A DNA stretch of 64,000 bases from positions 4,563,747 to 4,627,746 of the forward strand of contig VZDJ01000223.1 of the NCBI GenBank assembly GCA_008694505.1, given 5' to 3'. Position 1 is the stretch's first letter. Every line of letters begins with the position of its first letter. Source of the stretch: Cyanoderma ruficeps (taxonomy: Eukaryota > Chordata > Aves > Passeriformes > Timaliidae). Below are positions 47,701-59,559 of the stretch, one piece after another. The translations under genes were made by a program, and so were the position numbers. Below the pieces are notes generated by a model, which ran no database searches, was not told where the DNA came from, and saw only the letters and a program-made list of their open reading frames with translations.

Positions 47701-48475
47701 AAAACCCAGGAAATGAGGCTGGGACTGGAAAGGGTGAGAGAATTCTTGTGTTCCTGGAGCATCCTCCAATGCCAGATTGCTGGACTCGGTTTTCCACTGG
47801 CTCTTTTCACCCTGGCAGAAGTCAGAGCGTTCTTGCCCCAACTTGACCATTTCTTGCCCTACGAGTTTTGTTACTCTGTGAAGGCACAGCTTCTTAATTC
47901 AATTTCAGCTCTGCATGCTAAATATCAGAAATGGGTCAAAAGTTAAACCATCATTACAGACCAAGTGTTACTAAACTGGATTTAATCCAAAGCAGTGGAT
48001 AATAAGAACTTTTAGCCCTGTCAGGACATGTTGGGGACAGTAAATGAGATCTTTACATTGAAGAACTTGAAGGAGAGGCTAAAAAATTCCTGAATATGTG
48101 CAAAATAATTTATTTAACACTAAGGAAGGAGCAAGTATTTTGCATGTATTTGAAGGGAAGAAAATGTGTGCATTCCCAACCTTCAGAGCTAGCCTGCAGT
48201 CTTGGAAGGGATGGCATTTATATTTGTACCTCATGCAAATAGGGAATTCTGGCCCAGAATTTTCCAGAGGCTTCATTCCTGCCCTGCCTAGAAGAGATCC
48301 AGCAGCTCCTACAATGCTCCTCCAGGTCACAGGGTCACCTTCAGGACAGCCCCAGCTGCTGGAAAAGCCTCACCTCAGTGCCAGCTTTCAATATTGGAGA
48401 CATTGTTATAATGAGAGAAGAATCTGCCAGCAGAGGTCACGTTGCAGGCTGTGAATTTTGGCACAGGGGACTCAG

Positions 48476-49234
48476 CCTGAAGTTGTGTCAGGGCAGGATT
48501 CAGGTTGGATGTTGAGAAGAGTTTCTTCCCCCAGAGGGTGGAGGTTGGGTATTGGAAAAGGTTCTTCCAACAAAGGTGTAGGTTGGATATTGGAACAGGT
48601 TTTACCCCAGAGGGTGGATATTAGAAAAGGGTCTTTCCCCAGAGGTTGGAAAAGGTTCTTCCTCCAGAGGGTGGAGGCTGCATATTGGGAAGAGTTTCTT
48701 CCCACAAAAGCGTAGGTTGGATTTTGAAAAAGGTTCTTCCCACAAAGGTGAAGGTTGAACATTGGGAAAACTTCTTCCCACAGAAGTGTAGGTTGGATAC
48801 TGAAAAAGGGTCTTTCCCCAAAGGTGCAGACTGGATATTGGGAAAGGTTCTTCTCACAGAGGTGAAGGTTGAACATTGGGAACACTTCTTACCACAACAG
48901 TGTAGGTTGGATACTGGAAAAGGGTCTTTCCCAAAGGTGTAGACTGGATATTGGGAAAGGTTCTTCTCACAGAGATGGAGGCTGGATGTTGGGAAAGGTT
49001 TTCTCCAGAGGTGGAGGTTGGATGTTGGGAAAGGTTTTCCCCAGAGGTGGAGGTTGGATGTTGGGAAAGGTTCTTCCCCCAGAGGCTGTTCGGGCACAGG
49101 GAATACTCACAGCACCAAACCTGCCAGAGCTCCAGAGGGATTTTGGTGCCTCCTGGGGCTGCTGTTGTGCAGGGCCAGCAGCTGGATTCGCTGGTCCTGG
49201 AGCATCCCTTCCAACTCAGGACATTCTGGGATGC
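48476..49234 (+). mobile_element. CR1 LINE 3' region, internally expanded
   Basis: The left end (CCTGAAGTTGTGTCAGGGCA then GGATTCAGGTTGGATGTTG) and the right end (CACAGCACCAAACCTGCCAG, GTGCAGGGCCAGCAGCTGGA, then CATCCCTTCCAACTCAGGAC and ATTCTGGGATGCC) are consecutive blocks of one CR1 3' region in sense orientation. Between them, where a normal copy has a single stretch of about 40 bases, there are 16 tandem units derived from that same stretch. The CR1 copy is thus still recognisable on both sides of a minisatellite that grew inside it. Confidence 0.88.
48501..49085. repeat. CR1-derived minisatellite, ~36-38 bp unit, 16 copies
   Basis: Units approximate AGGTTGGATATTGGGAAAGG followed by TTCTTCCCACAGAGGTGT. 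Lengths vary from 28 to 41 bases. A higher-order period of 114 bases (three units) is visible: GAAGGTTGAACATTGGGAA recurs at 48750 and 48864 with the following two units also matched. The last three units at the right are nearly identical. Open frames of 137-158 codons on both strands are produced by the repeat and do not indicate a gene. Confidence 0.95.
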
Positions 49235-49374
49235 CACAAAACCACTGCCAGGAACAGCCAGCACTCCCCTCCTGCTCTATTTCCCGAGGCCAGACTTTGA
49301 TTTGAGCCCCGAGGGCTGGGTGAATAATCGATAAAAGCCTCGAAGCCGGGTGAATTATCCACAAAATCCCCAAT

Positions 49375-49590
49375 CCGTGTCGCCGGGGCCCGGAGGGAGC
49401 CGCGGAGCATCATCTGCGTGCCCGCTTTGATCCCCGCCCGCCCCCGGCTCCAGCGAGCCCTTTGTGGGCAGGGATCACCCGTCACAGAGAGCGGCCACAA
49501 CCCTGCCCTGCCCACGGGAGGCCTTTTGATGCGGCGGGTGTTGATAATTAAAGCCTAATTGAGTGATTAACAGCCCCCAGCAGCTCGTGC
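49375..49590. promoter_or_regulatory. CpG-rich patch followed by homeodomain-type motifs
   Basis: CpGs cluster in TGTCGCCGGGGCCCGGAG, AGCCGCGGAGC and CCCCGCCCGCCCCCGG. The right end has GATGCGGCGGGTGTTGATAA, TTAAAGCCTAATTGAG and TGATTAACAG. No exon or transcription start is evident. It may be a regulatory element or a weak CpG island. Confidence 0.35.
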
Positions 49591-49794
49591 TTTAAGGAGA
49601 GCGTGAGGAGGAGCAGGGGCTGCTCTAAAGTTCACGCCTTTAGGATGCGTTTTTACCAGTCCCATCTTCCCCCAGCAGCTCTGCTGGGTGTTGGGATCCT
49701 CAAAAATGTGCAGAGCCAGCAAAACGGGGGAAGGTGATTCCCCCTTTTTTTTTCCCTCTCTCCCGAGTGCTGTAATCACTTTTTTTCCCCTGAG

Positions 49795-50260
49795 CCACTA
49801 TTGATAATAAACTGGGGCAGGAATAGGCTCCCATTTGCCGGGGCTCCATAGGCCATGAAAAATCCCTCCAGATAGACTGAACTTAATTAACTGAGCCTAT
49901 TAAGGCAATATTAAAAGAAGCCTATCTCAGCAGGCTCTCCCAGCGGGGAGACAGGGCCGAGCTTTCAATTTAGGACTTATTGCAGAGTTCTCCTGCTGCC
50001 CAGCTCTGTGGGCTGCCTGGGAGCTGCTTAATCCACGGCTTGGGAGCAGGGAAAGGCAGCTGGGAACGGAGGGGAAAAATCAAAGGAAATCGACCTGTAA
50101 TATATTCTATGCTCACTTTGTGGCTGGGGGGAAAGCCGTGTAAATGGGGAGGTTGTTTGGTGCTGAATGAAGCGGACGGCGGCGTGGAAATGGTTAAAAG
50201 TTGTAAAAATAGGACTCGGGGAATCCGAAGAAGCTTTTCCCAGATAATTGTGGAGTGTTG
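49795..50260. promoter_or_regulatory. Candidate conserved non-coding element
   Basis: This repeat-free block of about 460 bases includes CTATTGATAATAAACTGG, GAACTTAATTAACTGAGCC, TATTAAGGCAATATTAAAAG, TTTCAATTTAGGAC and GAATGAAGCGGACGGCGGCG. It is long, even in texture and retains CpGs. It is among the best by-eye candidates in the right half. Confidence 0.38.
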
Positions 50261-50869
50261 CAGCGCAGCTGTGAGGAGATTCTTGCTGAAAATGGCAAGA
50301 CTCTGCACAAAAATCAAAGAGATTCTGGGTAAAATCAAAGAAAATTCTGCATAAAACCAAAGAAAATCTTCCTGCATCTCCTCCTTTCCCTTCCTTCTCC
50401 CCCATACACAAGTCAGGGATTATTTTTGATCCCTTTTTGCTTCCCATGAAATACTGGTGCTGTCACCATGCTGAACATCCTGACTGGATGATGTTCCTGG
50501 CTACAGGAGGATAAAACAAAAGAAAAACGTTGCCACTGATGGATAAGGAACTCTGTCCTGCAAGCAGAGCTCGAGGAAGCTGCTGAATTGCAAATAACAG
50601 TAAAAACAACAAAAAAAATTAAGAAAATGTGTTGGTTTTGCCTCAGTACAACCTGCAAAGGGAAATGGCATGGAAGGTTAAACATAATAACATCTCCAAC
50701 AAGAATTCCTGGTTTTTAAAGAGCATTTCCTCGATTTCAAGGCTGCAGAGCCACCATGGTGGAACCAGGGATTGCTTTAGATGGAATGGATGGGGTTGTA
50801 TCCGTGTGGGTGATAACTTTTAGAGCCAGGGCAATTCTGGTGGCAGCTCAAGGCCCAGCTCTTGACAGC

Positions 50870-51022
50870 AATGGGAATCCCTGGAAGTTTCCAAGTCCAG
50901 GTTGGATAGGGCTTGGAGCACCCTGGGAGAGTGGAAGATGTCTTTGCCCATGGCAGGGATGGAATAAAATGGGCTTTAAGGTTCCTTCCAACCCAAACCA
51001 TTCCACGATTCCACGATTCAAG
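50870..51022 (+). mobile_element. CR1 LINE 3' end fragment
   Basis: Sense CR1 blocks are visible: GGAATCCCTGGAAGTTTCCA, GTCCAGGTTGGATAGGGCTT, GGAGCACCCTGGGAGAGTGG, GCCCATGGCAGGGATGGAAT, GGTTCCTTCCAACCCAAACC and the tail ATTCCACGATTCCACGATTC. Tail octamers are present, so the 3' end is intact. The 5' part is truncated as usual. Confidence 0.92.
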
Positions 51023-52253
51023 ACTTTTTTTGAATGGGAATCTCAGTTTTATTTGTGGGGGTTGTAGGAAGAAGCTTGAAAACACAACCTGTGTTGACTG
51101 AATTAATCAGGGAAGGGTGGGACAGGAACCTGCTCACTGTTCTGATATAAATCCCAGGAGTTTTCACTGAAACAAGTGACTTGTGTAGAAATGGAAGATT
51201 TCTACCTCCACAGGCTGGATCCGTGCTCAGCAGGAACTTCCAGAGCTCCCCAACTCTCGAAATCCCAATTGGAAGAACCCCCCAAATTCTTATTTTCATG
51301 GATAATGCCCCAGACGTGCGTTTGCACGGCTGATGTTTTATTTTTAGCCCAAACAAGGGGCTGCAAAGCCTGGGAGCCTTCCCCAGTTTATTCCAATAAT
51401 AGCCGGATTAAAAATAGAAGATCCTCCTGGAGAATGTCTGCCTGGGCAGCCGAGGAATAATTGCGTGTGGCTTCAGTTTGTTTGCACAGGAAAACCCGGG
51501 GTAACCTGAGAATTCATTACGAGAAAAGCACAGGACTCCTGCCATCCTCTAATGGCCCCTTGCAGCTCAAAACGCAAAATTTACAAGGGAAGCCTTAAAG
51601 GAATGACAGGAAAATCTGAGAAGATAACGAAACTGGCAGGGAAATTAATAGAAGCCTTGGGTTCTGTAATCCACAGTGATTAATACCTTTTAGTTCCATG
51701 ATCCTTGGTTTCCACTGGAATTGATAAACTGCCCACTGTGGCTTCTCTGCTTTAAATCAATACCCCCAAAAAAAATCTTAGTTGGCCTTGCTGGCCTATT
51801 TGTCATCTCGTTTCCAGCTGAAGGTTAGACAGAATCCTTATGAACTCAGATTTTCTTTTTTTTTTTTTCCAGTTTTATTGGAATTTTCTTTTTTTTTTAT
51901 TGTCATTGTTATGCCCAGAAGATGACGGTGTGAGCAGCATTTGAGATGCTAATCCTGTCCAGCTTGTGGATAGAGCCAAGGCTTCAGCAATGGCCTTGCC
52001 AAATTTTTAGGAATATCCTAAGTTGTCAAAGACAACCCTTTAAGTTGTCTTCAGGGTATTAGCGTTTTGCAGCTTTAGAAAAGAAAAAAATTTAAAAATC
52101 TGTGGGAAAATCAAAGAGGGAAAATGGAAACGATGTCACGGTGCTGCTGAACTGTAAAACAGATTTAAAACGTGTGGTTCTTGTACGGTTTCAAAGCGTG
52201 CTGCACTGCAAACAGAATTCTCTGCTCTTTCAGACTTATTTGCTACAGAAATT
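51023..52253. other. Non-coding unique interval
   Basis: No gene is recognisable. T-runs lie at 51858-51869 and 51890-51899. A candidate regulatory block is given at 51290-51600. Confidence 0.5.
51290..51600. promoter_or_regulatory. Candidate conserved non-coding element
   Basis: The block contains GATAATGCCCCAGACGTGCG, TTTGCACGGCTGATGTTTTA, CCAATAATAGCCGGATTAA and GAATTCATTACGAG. CpGs are retained and there are no repeats. Confidence 0.32.
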
Positions 52254-52480
52254 ATCGTGGAATCTTGGAATGGGCTGGGTAGGAAGGGACCTTAAAGCTC
52301 ATCCAGTTCCAACCCTGGGATGGGCAGGGACACCTTCACTGTCCCAGGCTGCTCCAAGCCCCATCCAGCCTGGCCTTGGACATTTCCAGGGATCCAGGAG
52401 CAGCCACAGCTTCTCTGGGAATCTGTGCCAGGGCCTCCCCACCCTTCCAGGGAAGGATTTCTTCCTGATTAATTCCTACT
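52254..52480 (-). mobile_element. CR1 LINE 3' region fragment
   Basis: On the plus strand, ATCGTGGAATCTTGGAATGG is followed by GGAAGGGACCTTAAAGCTCA, TCCAGTTCCAACCCTGGGAT, GGGCAGGGACACCTTCACTG, CCAAGCCCCATCCAGCCTGG, CCTTGGACATTTCCAGGGAT and TTCTCTGGGAATCTGTGCCA. This is a well-preserved CR1 3' region of about 225 bp in reverse orientation. It is one of the younger-looking CR1 copies here. Confidence 0.95.
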
Positions 52481-55400
52481 GATGAGCTGGAGTTGGTAGG
52501 ACAGAGGTTTTGTCCAGACCTGGAACACAGACACCCTGACACTTCTTCTGCTGGGAATTTTATCTCCCATCGATGCCCCTCACCCTGCTTTCACCTCCTG
52601 TGCTGGATGCAGACATTTATAACATCTATCAAACGTGGTGGGGCTGCTCTCAAGCAGAATTCCTGACCATTCATCATCCCGAGCTCAGTTCCCGTTTCGA
52701 TCCTTACTTTTAAATGCGCCGCCACCTTCGCTGGGGAAGGCCAAAAAAAACCCCCCAAATCCACCACGATTTTGCTCAGCTCTCCCATCCTCCATTTAGC
52801 CCCAGCCTATTTTCCTTCACACTTGCTTGACATCATGGAAATCCGATGGATGGCAGCGGTTCAGGGTGCTGGAGGTGGGAGCTGGAGGTGTTCCTGTCGC
52901 TGATCGCTTTCCCAGCCAACCCCGCCGTGCCTGCCAGGTCCTTCACCTCCTGAGCTCACCGTGGAGCTCCAAAGCCATTCCCAAACTCCTGTCCTGCACA
53001 GCTGGCATGGCTCAAACCATTCCTCTTCCAGCGCTGTCACTCAGCGATATTTAGATCCCTCCCAGATCCCTCCACAGCTCTCTCCTTTGGCAAACCAACG
53101 TGTCCCGATGAGCTGCCCTTGTGTAAATACATCTTCCTTTGTAAGGAACAAGCCCCTAATTCAGACCTGTGTCGTGTTTATTTTTGAACATGGACTTTTT
53201 TTTTCTTTATTTCTTTTTTTTTTTTTGTTCCCCTCCTTGTCAGGGGCTGTGCAGCTCGACCTTAGGCTCGACAGGGAAATGTTTATCCAAAGAGTTAACG
53301 CGGATGAGTAATCCGGGACGCTCCTGCCAGGGCTCGGGGGGTGGGATTCCCGTAAACAGCCAGGCCCTTTGAACCCAGGGCTTTTATTTTATGTCATCCT
53401 CCAACCACTAAACCAACACGCCACCGTGGAGGCCTTCCCTGCTCAGCCAAAACTCAGATTAAGCCGTGGAAATTTAAGCTGGGAGTATCATTTTGGGGGG
53501 GGACCTTGTGTTCGTCACCTCGTCCTCTTTAATTCACTCCATGCTGAGCTTGGCCGGGGGTTGTCTGTGCGGTGCAGGGGTTGTTCCAGCCCCAGGAAAG
53601 CTGTCCTGGGCTCCCTGGAACACCTACAGATCTGGACATGGAGTGGCACAACCAAAGAGGTGAAAAATGAGGGAGAATCCATCATTTGTGTGCATAAATC
53701 TCCTCCTGGTTCCTTCCCATGGAAATTTAATCTTGGCCTGGTTGTTCCTTATCTCTCTGCTCCCAGTTATCCCCTTTCCCTGTGAGGGAGCAGCTCCTGG
53801 GCTGGTGGGACCACAGTTCCCACCCTGCTCAGTAATTCTCTGTTCAGGACAGAATTCACCCCTTTATCTGCTGATCTTAATTATCAGTCCTGCCAGAGAG
53901 TCACTTTAAAATGGTGATTTAACGAAGCCACGCTCATTTGTTGCAGGATACAATTACACGTGCAATAAATAACAGTAAATATCTGATTTTCAACCCTAAA
54001 AGCCCAATTCTGCCCATTTTTAATGCTGATCACAGACATGGACTGGATTTGGGAACTGTATCGGGAAACTCTTGGAGATTTTCTGTGGACGCTATGCAGC
54101 TCAAATTCCCCCTCAATATTAAGGCCGTGCAGAGTTATGGGACTGAGGCATCCAAGAAATAATAGGAATAATGTGGATCTTGCATAAGCATCCTCTTACA
54201 GTGGCATGAGTCATTCCTAAAGTGCCCTGTATATCTTTCAGGGTGGATTAAGGATACGAGACAGGGGAACCAGGAGGGCTCCTACAATGCTCCACAAAGT
54301 CTCCAAAATGGGAAAACCCTTTTGAAAACAACCCCGAAAAAATAACCACTTGTCGTCTGCAGTAAATAACTCGGTCACTGGGGAGGTCAAAAGCTAAAGG
54401 CTCCCATCCAGGCCTGGGATTAACGACCTGCAAAACACCAGTTTAAAAACAGGCTCTTCTCCCGCTCCCAGACAGGCAAATAATGAAGCATCTCCTGCCA
54501 TTCCTGAGCCAGGAATGAAATTCCAGGCAGGAAAATGGGCTTTGCAGTGGATGCACAGGGATGAGTTAAGCAGTGATAGAAGGAGCACCGTGTAAATCAA
54601 GTGTAGGGCCACTACGGGCTGTTCCTCACCTGGCAGGAAGGTCCAGGGACACCCCGGAGTGGTTCCCTGTGCCTGGGACAGTGGGGAGGGAAGAGCCTGC
54701 GGTGCCCTCCCTGCCCAGGGAGTGTTGGTGTTGTCCAACACCCCATGACAAGTCATAAATGTCCCTGCCCTGCACAGATTTCCACTGCAGAGGGGGAATA
54801 TTTACGAGGAGATGCAAAGGGGAGGCAGAAACCCACCCTGGCCTGTGCTGGGAGGATCCATGAGCTGACTTGGTCCTTCGTGGCCTCGTGTGCTCCTGGA
54901 CTGGGCTGGGCTGCTCAGAGTCGGGGTTTTTTTCAGAGAATTTAGTGTCTCCCAGTTTGCCAGGATGGTTTTGCAAAATGTCAGGATATCTTTTAAAAAA
55001 TAGCTAACTTAACATTTACTCTTCTAGCTCTGCTCGTTTTGCTTTGAATGGGGCTAGAGGCCGTGACTAAAGGGACAATTTTGTGCCTCAAACAGTAAAA
55101 GTGGAGGCAAACTGTGAGTGAAGCTCTAAAGAGAATTCTTCTATATTAAAATTACTATAGAATGAAACACATTCTGCCTTGAATGACCCTGCAGATGTCT
55201 TTGAACTGGGCTGATTCCTCCAGGAATATTCATCAAATAAAACCCGGCTCGAGGCCACTCAGGAGCTGGGAGATGATATCAAGTACTTTCAATTTCTGAT
55301 CACCTGTAGAAACAAGATTTCCAGTATCATGACTATGCAGACTGGCAGCATTTTCACCACCTGGAGCTCGTCCTTCTGCAAAGTTCTTGTCTCCTTTTCG

Positions 55401-56083
55401 CCTCGCGTTCCCGTTTCCTTCAACCCAAGCAAAACAAAAATTCAGGTGGGGAAACTTCCAGCAGATTGAGCTCTGCTGCTTCCCTCTCCCACCCAGCACA
55501 GGACAGATGCTCTGGTTTCCAGCCTGTGACGAACAAAGCTTCCCCCTGGCTTCTTTATTTTAAACAGGAGAGGCCACCCACAGCTCCAAACACGCCTATG
55601 GAGAGGAAAAATAAATGGCTGAGCTCCTGGCCAGACACGGATGTGCAGAGCGTATCTGAGGAGGAGGAACTGTTTGGAAAAAGCCATTCCCATCCCACCC
55701 AGGTGCTGCCATGGATGGGGCTGAGGGCACCGGAACCTCCCAGCAGTGGGGAATGGCACGGAGAGGGAGCTGGGATGGCTGGGGACCATAAATCACCTCA
55801 GCTCAAAGGTGAGTTCAGCAAGCCAGTGCCAGGCAGATGTAGGAGAAGGGAATTTGGGAAGGTTTCAGCACAGAATTCCAGCTCTTCCCTCACAGGAAGG
55901 CAAATCCTGTAGTGCTCCACCAGCTTGTGGCCATAATATCCAGAAAAGATCCCCCCACCAGCCTGAACCCACAGATTTTTTCCCCAAACAGAAGCAGGGG
56001 AGGGTGGTCAGAGCTGCTGCTGGGCTCAGGGGGTTTGACAGGGGTGGGGCCTTCTGCAGGTGGGTTTGGGCTGGTCATGGGGG
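52481..56083. other. Non-coding unique interval
   Basis: No gene is recognisable. A T-rich tract lies at 53197-53226, followed by a CAG that could mimic a splice acceptor. Open frames up to 148 codons (55466-55912) have no domains. A candidate regulatory block is listed at 55000-55240. Confidence 0.5.
55000..55240. promoter_or_regulatory. Candidate conserved non-coding element
   Basis: AT-rich repeat-free sequence includes GCTAACTTAACATTTACTC, TTCTATATTAAAATTACTAT and GGAATATTCATCAAATAAAA. TAAAGGGACAATTTTGTGCC contains an ACAAT SOX-like core. Function is inferred from texture only. Confidence 0.28.
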
Positions 56084-56522
56084 TGCCTTGGGAAGGCTGA
56101 GCTGGAACAGAGAGTGGGGAGAGCTGGAGAATAAAGCAGAGATTTCCTGAAAGGCCTCCAGGATCCACCTTGGGCAGGACAAGAGCCTGGGCAGGGCTCC
56201 AGCCAAGGTGGAGCCCAAATGGTCCCCAAATGGCCAAAGGGTCAGCAGGTCTCCCCCTTGGATCAGTTTGGGTCCATTTGCAGCTTGGGGTTGAATTGTC
56301 CAGTTGCAGCTGCAGGTTGTGAGGTCCCATCCTTCTTGTCCCTCCCTTCAGCCACCCTTGTTTGTGCTGCTGGGCCTGAAAGTTGTCCTTGGTGTCCATT
56401 GGGGAAAGGATTTGTTTGGTGTCCCTGCTGTGTGCAGAGCTGAGTGACACTGACTGTGAGCTCAGAGCTGCAGCCCTGGGCACCACAGAACCTGAAAAAC
56501 CTGAAAAATAAAACTTGAGGCA
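56084..56522. mobile_element. Unnamed dispersed element, copy B
   Basis: This is the second copy of the element at 26517-26907, same orientation, about 29.5 kb away. It is longer (439 bp): near its left end it has an additional segment with TCCTGAAAGGCCTCCAGGAT, and near its right end one with GCAGCCCTGGGCACCACAG. The shared core of about 296 bases differs from copy A at about four positions. Ends are TGCCTTGGG and TTGAGGCA. The minus-strand frame remains open across the core in this copy too. The family is not recognised. Confidence 0.65.
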
Positions 56523-59500
56523 TCACTGGGGAGGTGGGAGCACCTCGGGGTGATGCTGAGGCAGAGGGATCTCCACCTACAGAAACCACTTGTCCATGAG
56601 ACAGAAGAAGGAACGAGAATGGAATGAGGAGCCAAATGTCCCTTATTTCCACCCAGCTGGCTCTTTTCTGGATGTCCCCTCCACGCCTGGAGCCACGAGC
56701 TCTTTGTCTGCCTTGCCGTGTGTCACTCCGGGGGGAACCGTCACCATGAGAGATTTGGGCCTTTGATTTGGGGTTTTGGGACTTTGATTTTACACGAGCG
56801 TTTTGAAACACAGTGAACACACAAGGTGGATGTTGGATCCAGAGGTTTCCCTGGCCTGCTCATGGAAAGAACTCTCCTAATTCAGCGAGGATCAGGACTC
56901 AGATCTGGCTCCCTCTGAGGACGGCGTTGGCTTCACGAGCCGGCTGAAATCTGAGAATGGTTCGAAACTGTGTTTTTTTAAAGGCTGTATTTTCATGCCT
57001 CACTTCTCCGTACAGACAGACAAATGGCTTTTCCCTTTCACGGAAAGTTGGGACCTACCTCCAAAAACGTCCTTGAACTGGGGCTGAAGGCAGTGGAGTT
57101 GGCAGCACCACATCCCATGGCTGCCTCTGCCACCACATCCATCCCTTTGGGTTAATATTCAACCCTGGATAAAGTTTGTAGGTGAGATTGGAGAGCAAAA
57201 TTATAGCACTTCTGTATCAGCCTCACTCCAGGCTGGAGTTACTAAAAAACATCCAAATTTTTACTTATTGGATGTGAGTGTCCCTCTCTGTGTGATATTT
57301 GGAGGGATTTTAATCCACCTGGTGTGGAAGGTTTCCTCCAAAAAAAGGCCAGACTTGCACTGGGTGAAACTGGTGTGGGTGTCAAGAGGGCAGTGGAGCA
57401 ATGTCAAAGCAGGTCAGCTGCACGTGGACCTCAAATCCCTGGGGATGAGTTTTTTATCCACCAAAATTGGGCATATTTTGGATTGAGAAGGTTAATAGTG
57501 ATGAGGAAGGGGAAAAAAATGAGTGCATTAAATCCTGCTTAATTAACATATTGACAAATAATTATCATATAATGACAGATAATGAGCATGAAGCTGCCTG
57601 GGAGAAGGGGTTGAAAGGTTCCCAGAGGAGCGAGGGGGTCTGGGGCAGGCACAGCATGGGCAGCTCATGGAGCTCTGCTCCAGCACTGCTGTCCCAGTGT
57701 CTGTTTCTCCTTCCATTGCTCCCTCTCCCTATCCCAGCGCTGTGTTTCAGGGTTTCATCCCTGTCCTGAGCTCTGTGGAGTCAGCTGGGGGCCTGGGAAC
57801 AGCTCGGTGCCAGGGATCAGAGGCTCTTCCCTGGTTTCAAAAAGCTCCTTTTGTTTTACCCTCACTGGCAATAATTAGTACCAATGCACTCAGACTGTGC
57901 ATTGTATTTTATAAAGCATAAGTCCATAAATTCTGGATTAAGCATCACGCCCTGATAAATGAATAAATTGAATAAATCACAATTAAAACCCCATGCCAGG
58001 GTGGGGTGGCACTCAGAGGTCTGTGTTATTCACACGAGGCTGCAGCCAATGTTCAACCCCACATTTCATGTTAATTAATGAAGCCCTTAATGCAAACTTT
58101 GAGCTGAAGTGGCTCAGTCCCATCAAAACCAGATTTTGGGGTAAGTTTTCCACCTCAAGTGGGACAAAACTCACCTGAAACCTCGTCCAGCCTGGTCTGA
58201 ATGTGAGTCCCAGAGAGGGAGTCAGGCAGGGCTGTTAGAAAAACCAACTCAGACCTGGAATACAAATAGGGAAAATAAACTAATGTTCATTAAAATTGTT
58301 GCCTGCATTTCTCCGAGCACACAGTGGAGAAGATAAATAAAAATCCATTTGAGTTCTGGGGATGTTTCTTCCTGTTCTTGTTTACTGAACGTTTTCCAAA
58401 ACCCCTCTGCCTTTAGGGCAGAAAGAATTCCTATAGGAAATCATTCGATTTGTTTTCATTTTATTTATTTGCTTACGTTCCACTAACCACAGAGGCTGAA
58501 ACTCTTTGGGATGCTTGAAAAAAACAGGATGTTTCTTCCTCCAGAGAGGCTCCTACTCATCCATTTTCTGTCTCGGGTGATGTCAGAATCATCTGGTGAG
58601 GGCGTCACGGAGATTGTCCCAGCCAAGTGGTAAACACGAAAACTCAGCTTTAAATCACATCCAAGTTCTTCTCAGCTAATGGGATTTCAAATGAATTGAA
58701 TGTGTCTCCTCAAAAACATATTTTTTGGGGAGGTTTGGTTTGGTTATTTTTTATGTCTTGGAGGTGGCAGTGGTGGCCCTGTTTTGAGGCTGACCCAAGG
58801 ACCCAAGTTCCCTTCAAGGGGTTGTCACTGCAATCTTTCCTTCTTTTTTCTTTTCATTAGGGAGTGAATGGGTGAGAAGGTTTGCAGAACAATAGTAATT
58901 CCTCACACTGCACCAGAGTGGCAGCTCCTTGAGCTTCTCCATGACATCAGCACGTCTGTGTCTTTAAACCAAGTCTGAGAATTCGTGTCTCCTAAGGTAA
59001 CATCTCTTCAATCCACCTATTTATCATTTATCAGAATTCCAGAGGTTTGAACCCTTCATACACACTTTCCTCCACTGATTTCATCATAATACACTCACTC
59101 GTACTTGTTCAGCAGAAACCGAACGAGTTTATTCATTATTTATTTATTTTATTTATTATTTAGTTAATAGATTTGGGGTATCTANTTTTCTTTATAAGAA
59201 TTTTATTTATTATTGTAACCGTAGAAGAACATTATTTACTACACGATACAGTTTTTAGGACAAACGCAGAATGAAAAAAATAAACAATATAACGAAAGAG
59301 TAGCGGAAGGATTTTTAGGAGAACGCGGAGGGAGCGCCGGGATCCCGCTGGGATCCCCCCCCCCCAAAAAAACCCACCCCAAAACATACCCAGCTGCCAC
59401 CCAGGGCATTCCCTGGAGCTGGGAGAACTTCAGAAGTGCCTTGGGGAATGTCAGAAATGCCTTGGGGGTCCCAAAAATCTGACAGTGCTCAAAGAGCAAA

Positions 59501-59559
59501 ATCGAACTGCGGGGTTCATTCCATTCCCATTCAATTCCACCGCGGCTGTCGCAGGAGCT

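Larger units (their letters stand above)
42701..48475. other. Long non-coding interval with candidate regulatory blocks
   Basis: About 5.8 kb without a recognisable gene. An A/C-rich homopolymer stretch lies at 43090-43150, and T-runs lie near 43594 and 45851. Open frames up to 122 codons have no features. Candidate elements at 44400, 45900, 46480 and 47450 are listed separately. Confidence 0.5.
49235..50869. other. Non-coding unique interval
   Basis: No gene is recognisable. A CpG-rich part lies at 49375-49520. It is followed by a long AT/GC-mixed block listed as candidate regulatory sequence. Open frames up to 139 codons have no domains. Confidence 0.5.

Noticed and set aside
48472..49334. 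Open frames of 127-158 codons with repeated WMLGKVF-like or FPTSNLHL-like motifs
   Set aside because: They are translations of the CR1-derived tandem array, are open on both strands and have no known domain.
53197..53311. Possible exon after a poly-pyrimidine tract and CAG
   Set aside because: The open frame after the putative acceptor is only about 22 codons and ends in a stop. No downstream donor or protein similarity is apparent.
55890..56820. Minus-strand open frames of 185-198 codons overlapping the dispersed element copy B
   Set aside because: They are open in two different frames and extend into unrelated flank that differs from copy A. They are recorded under the dispersed element rather than as a gene.
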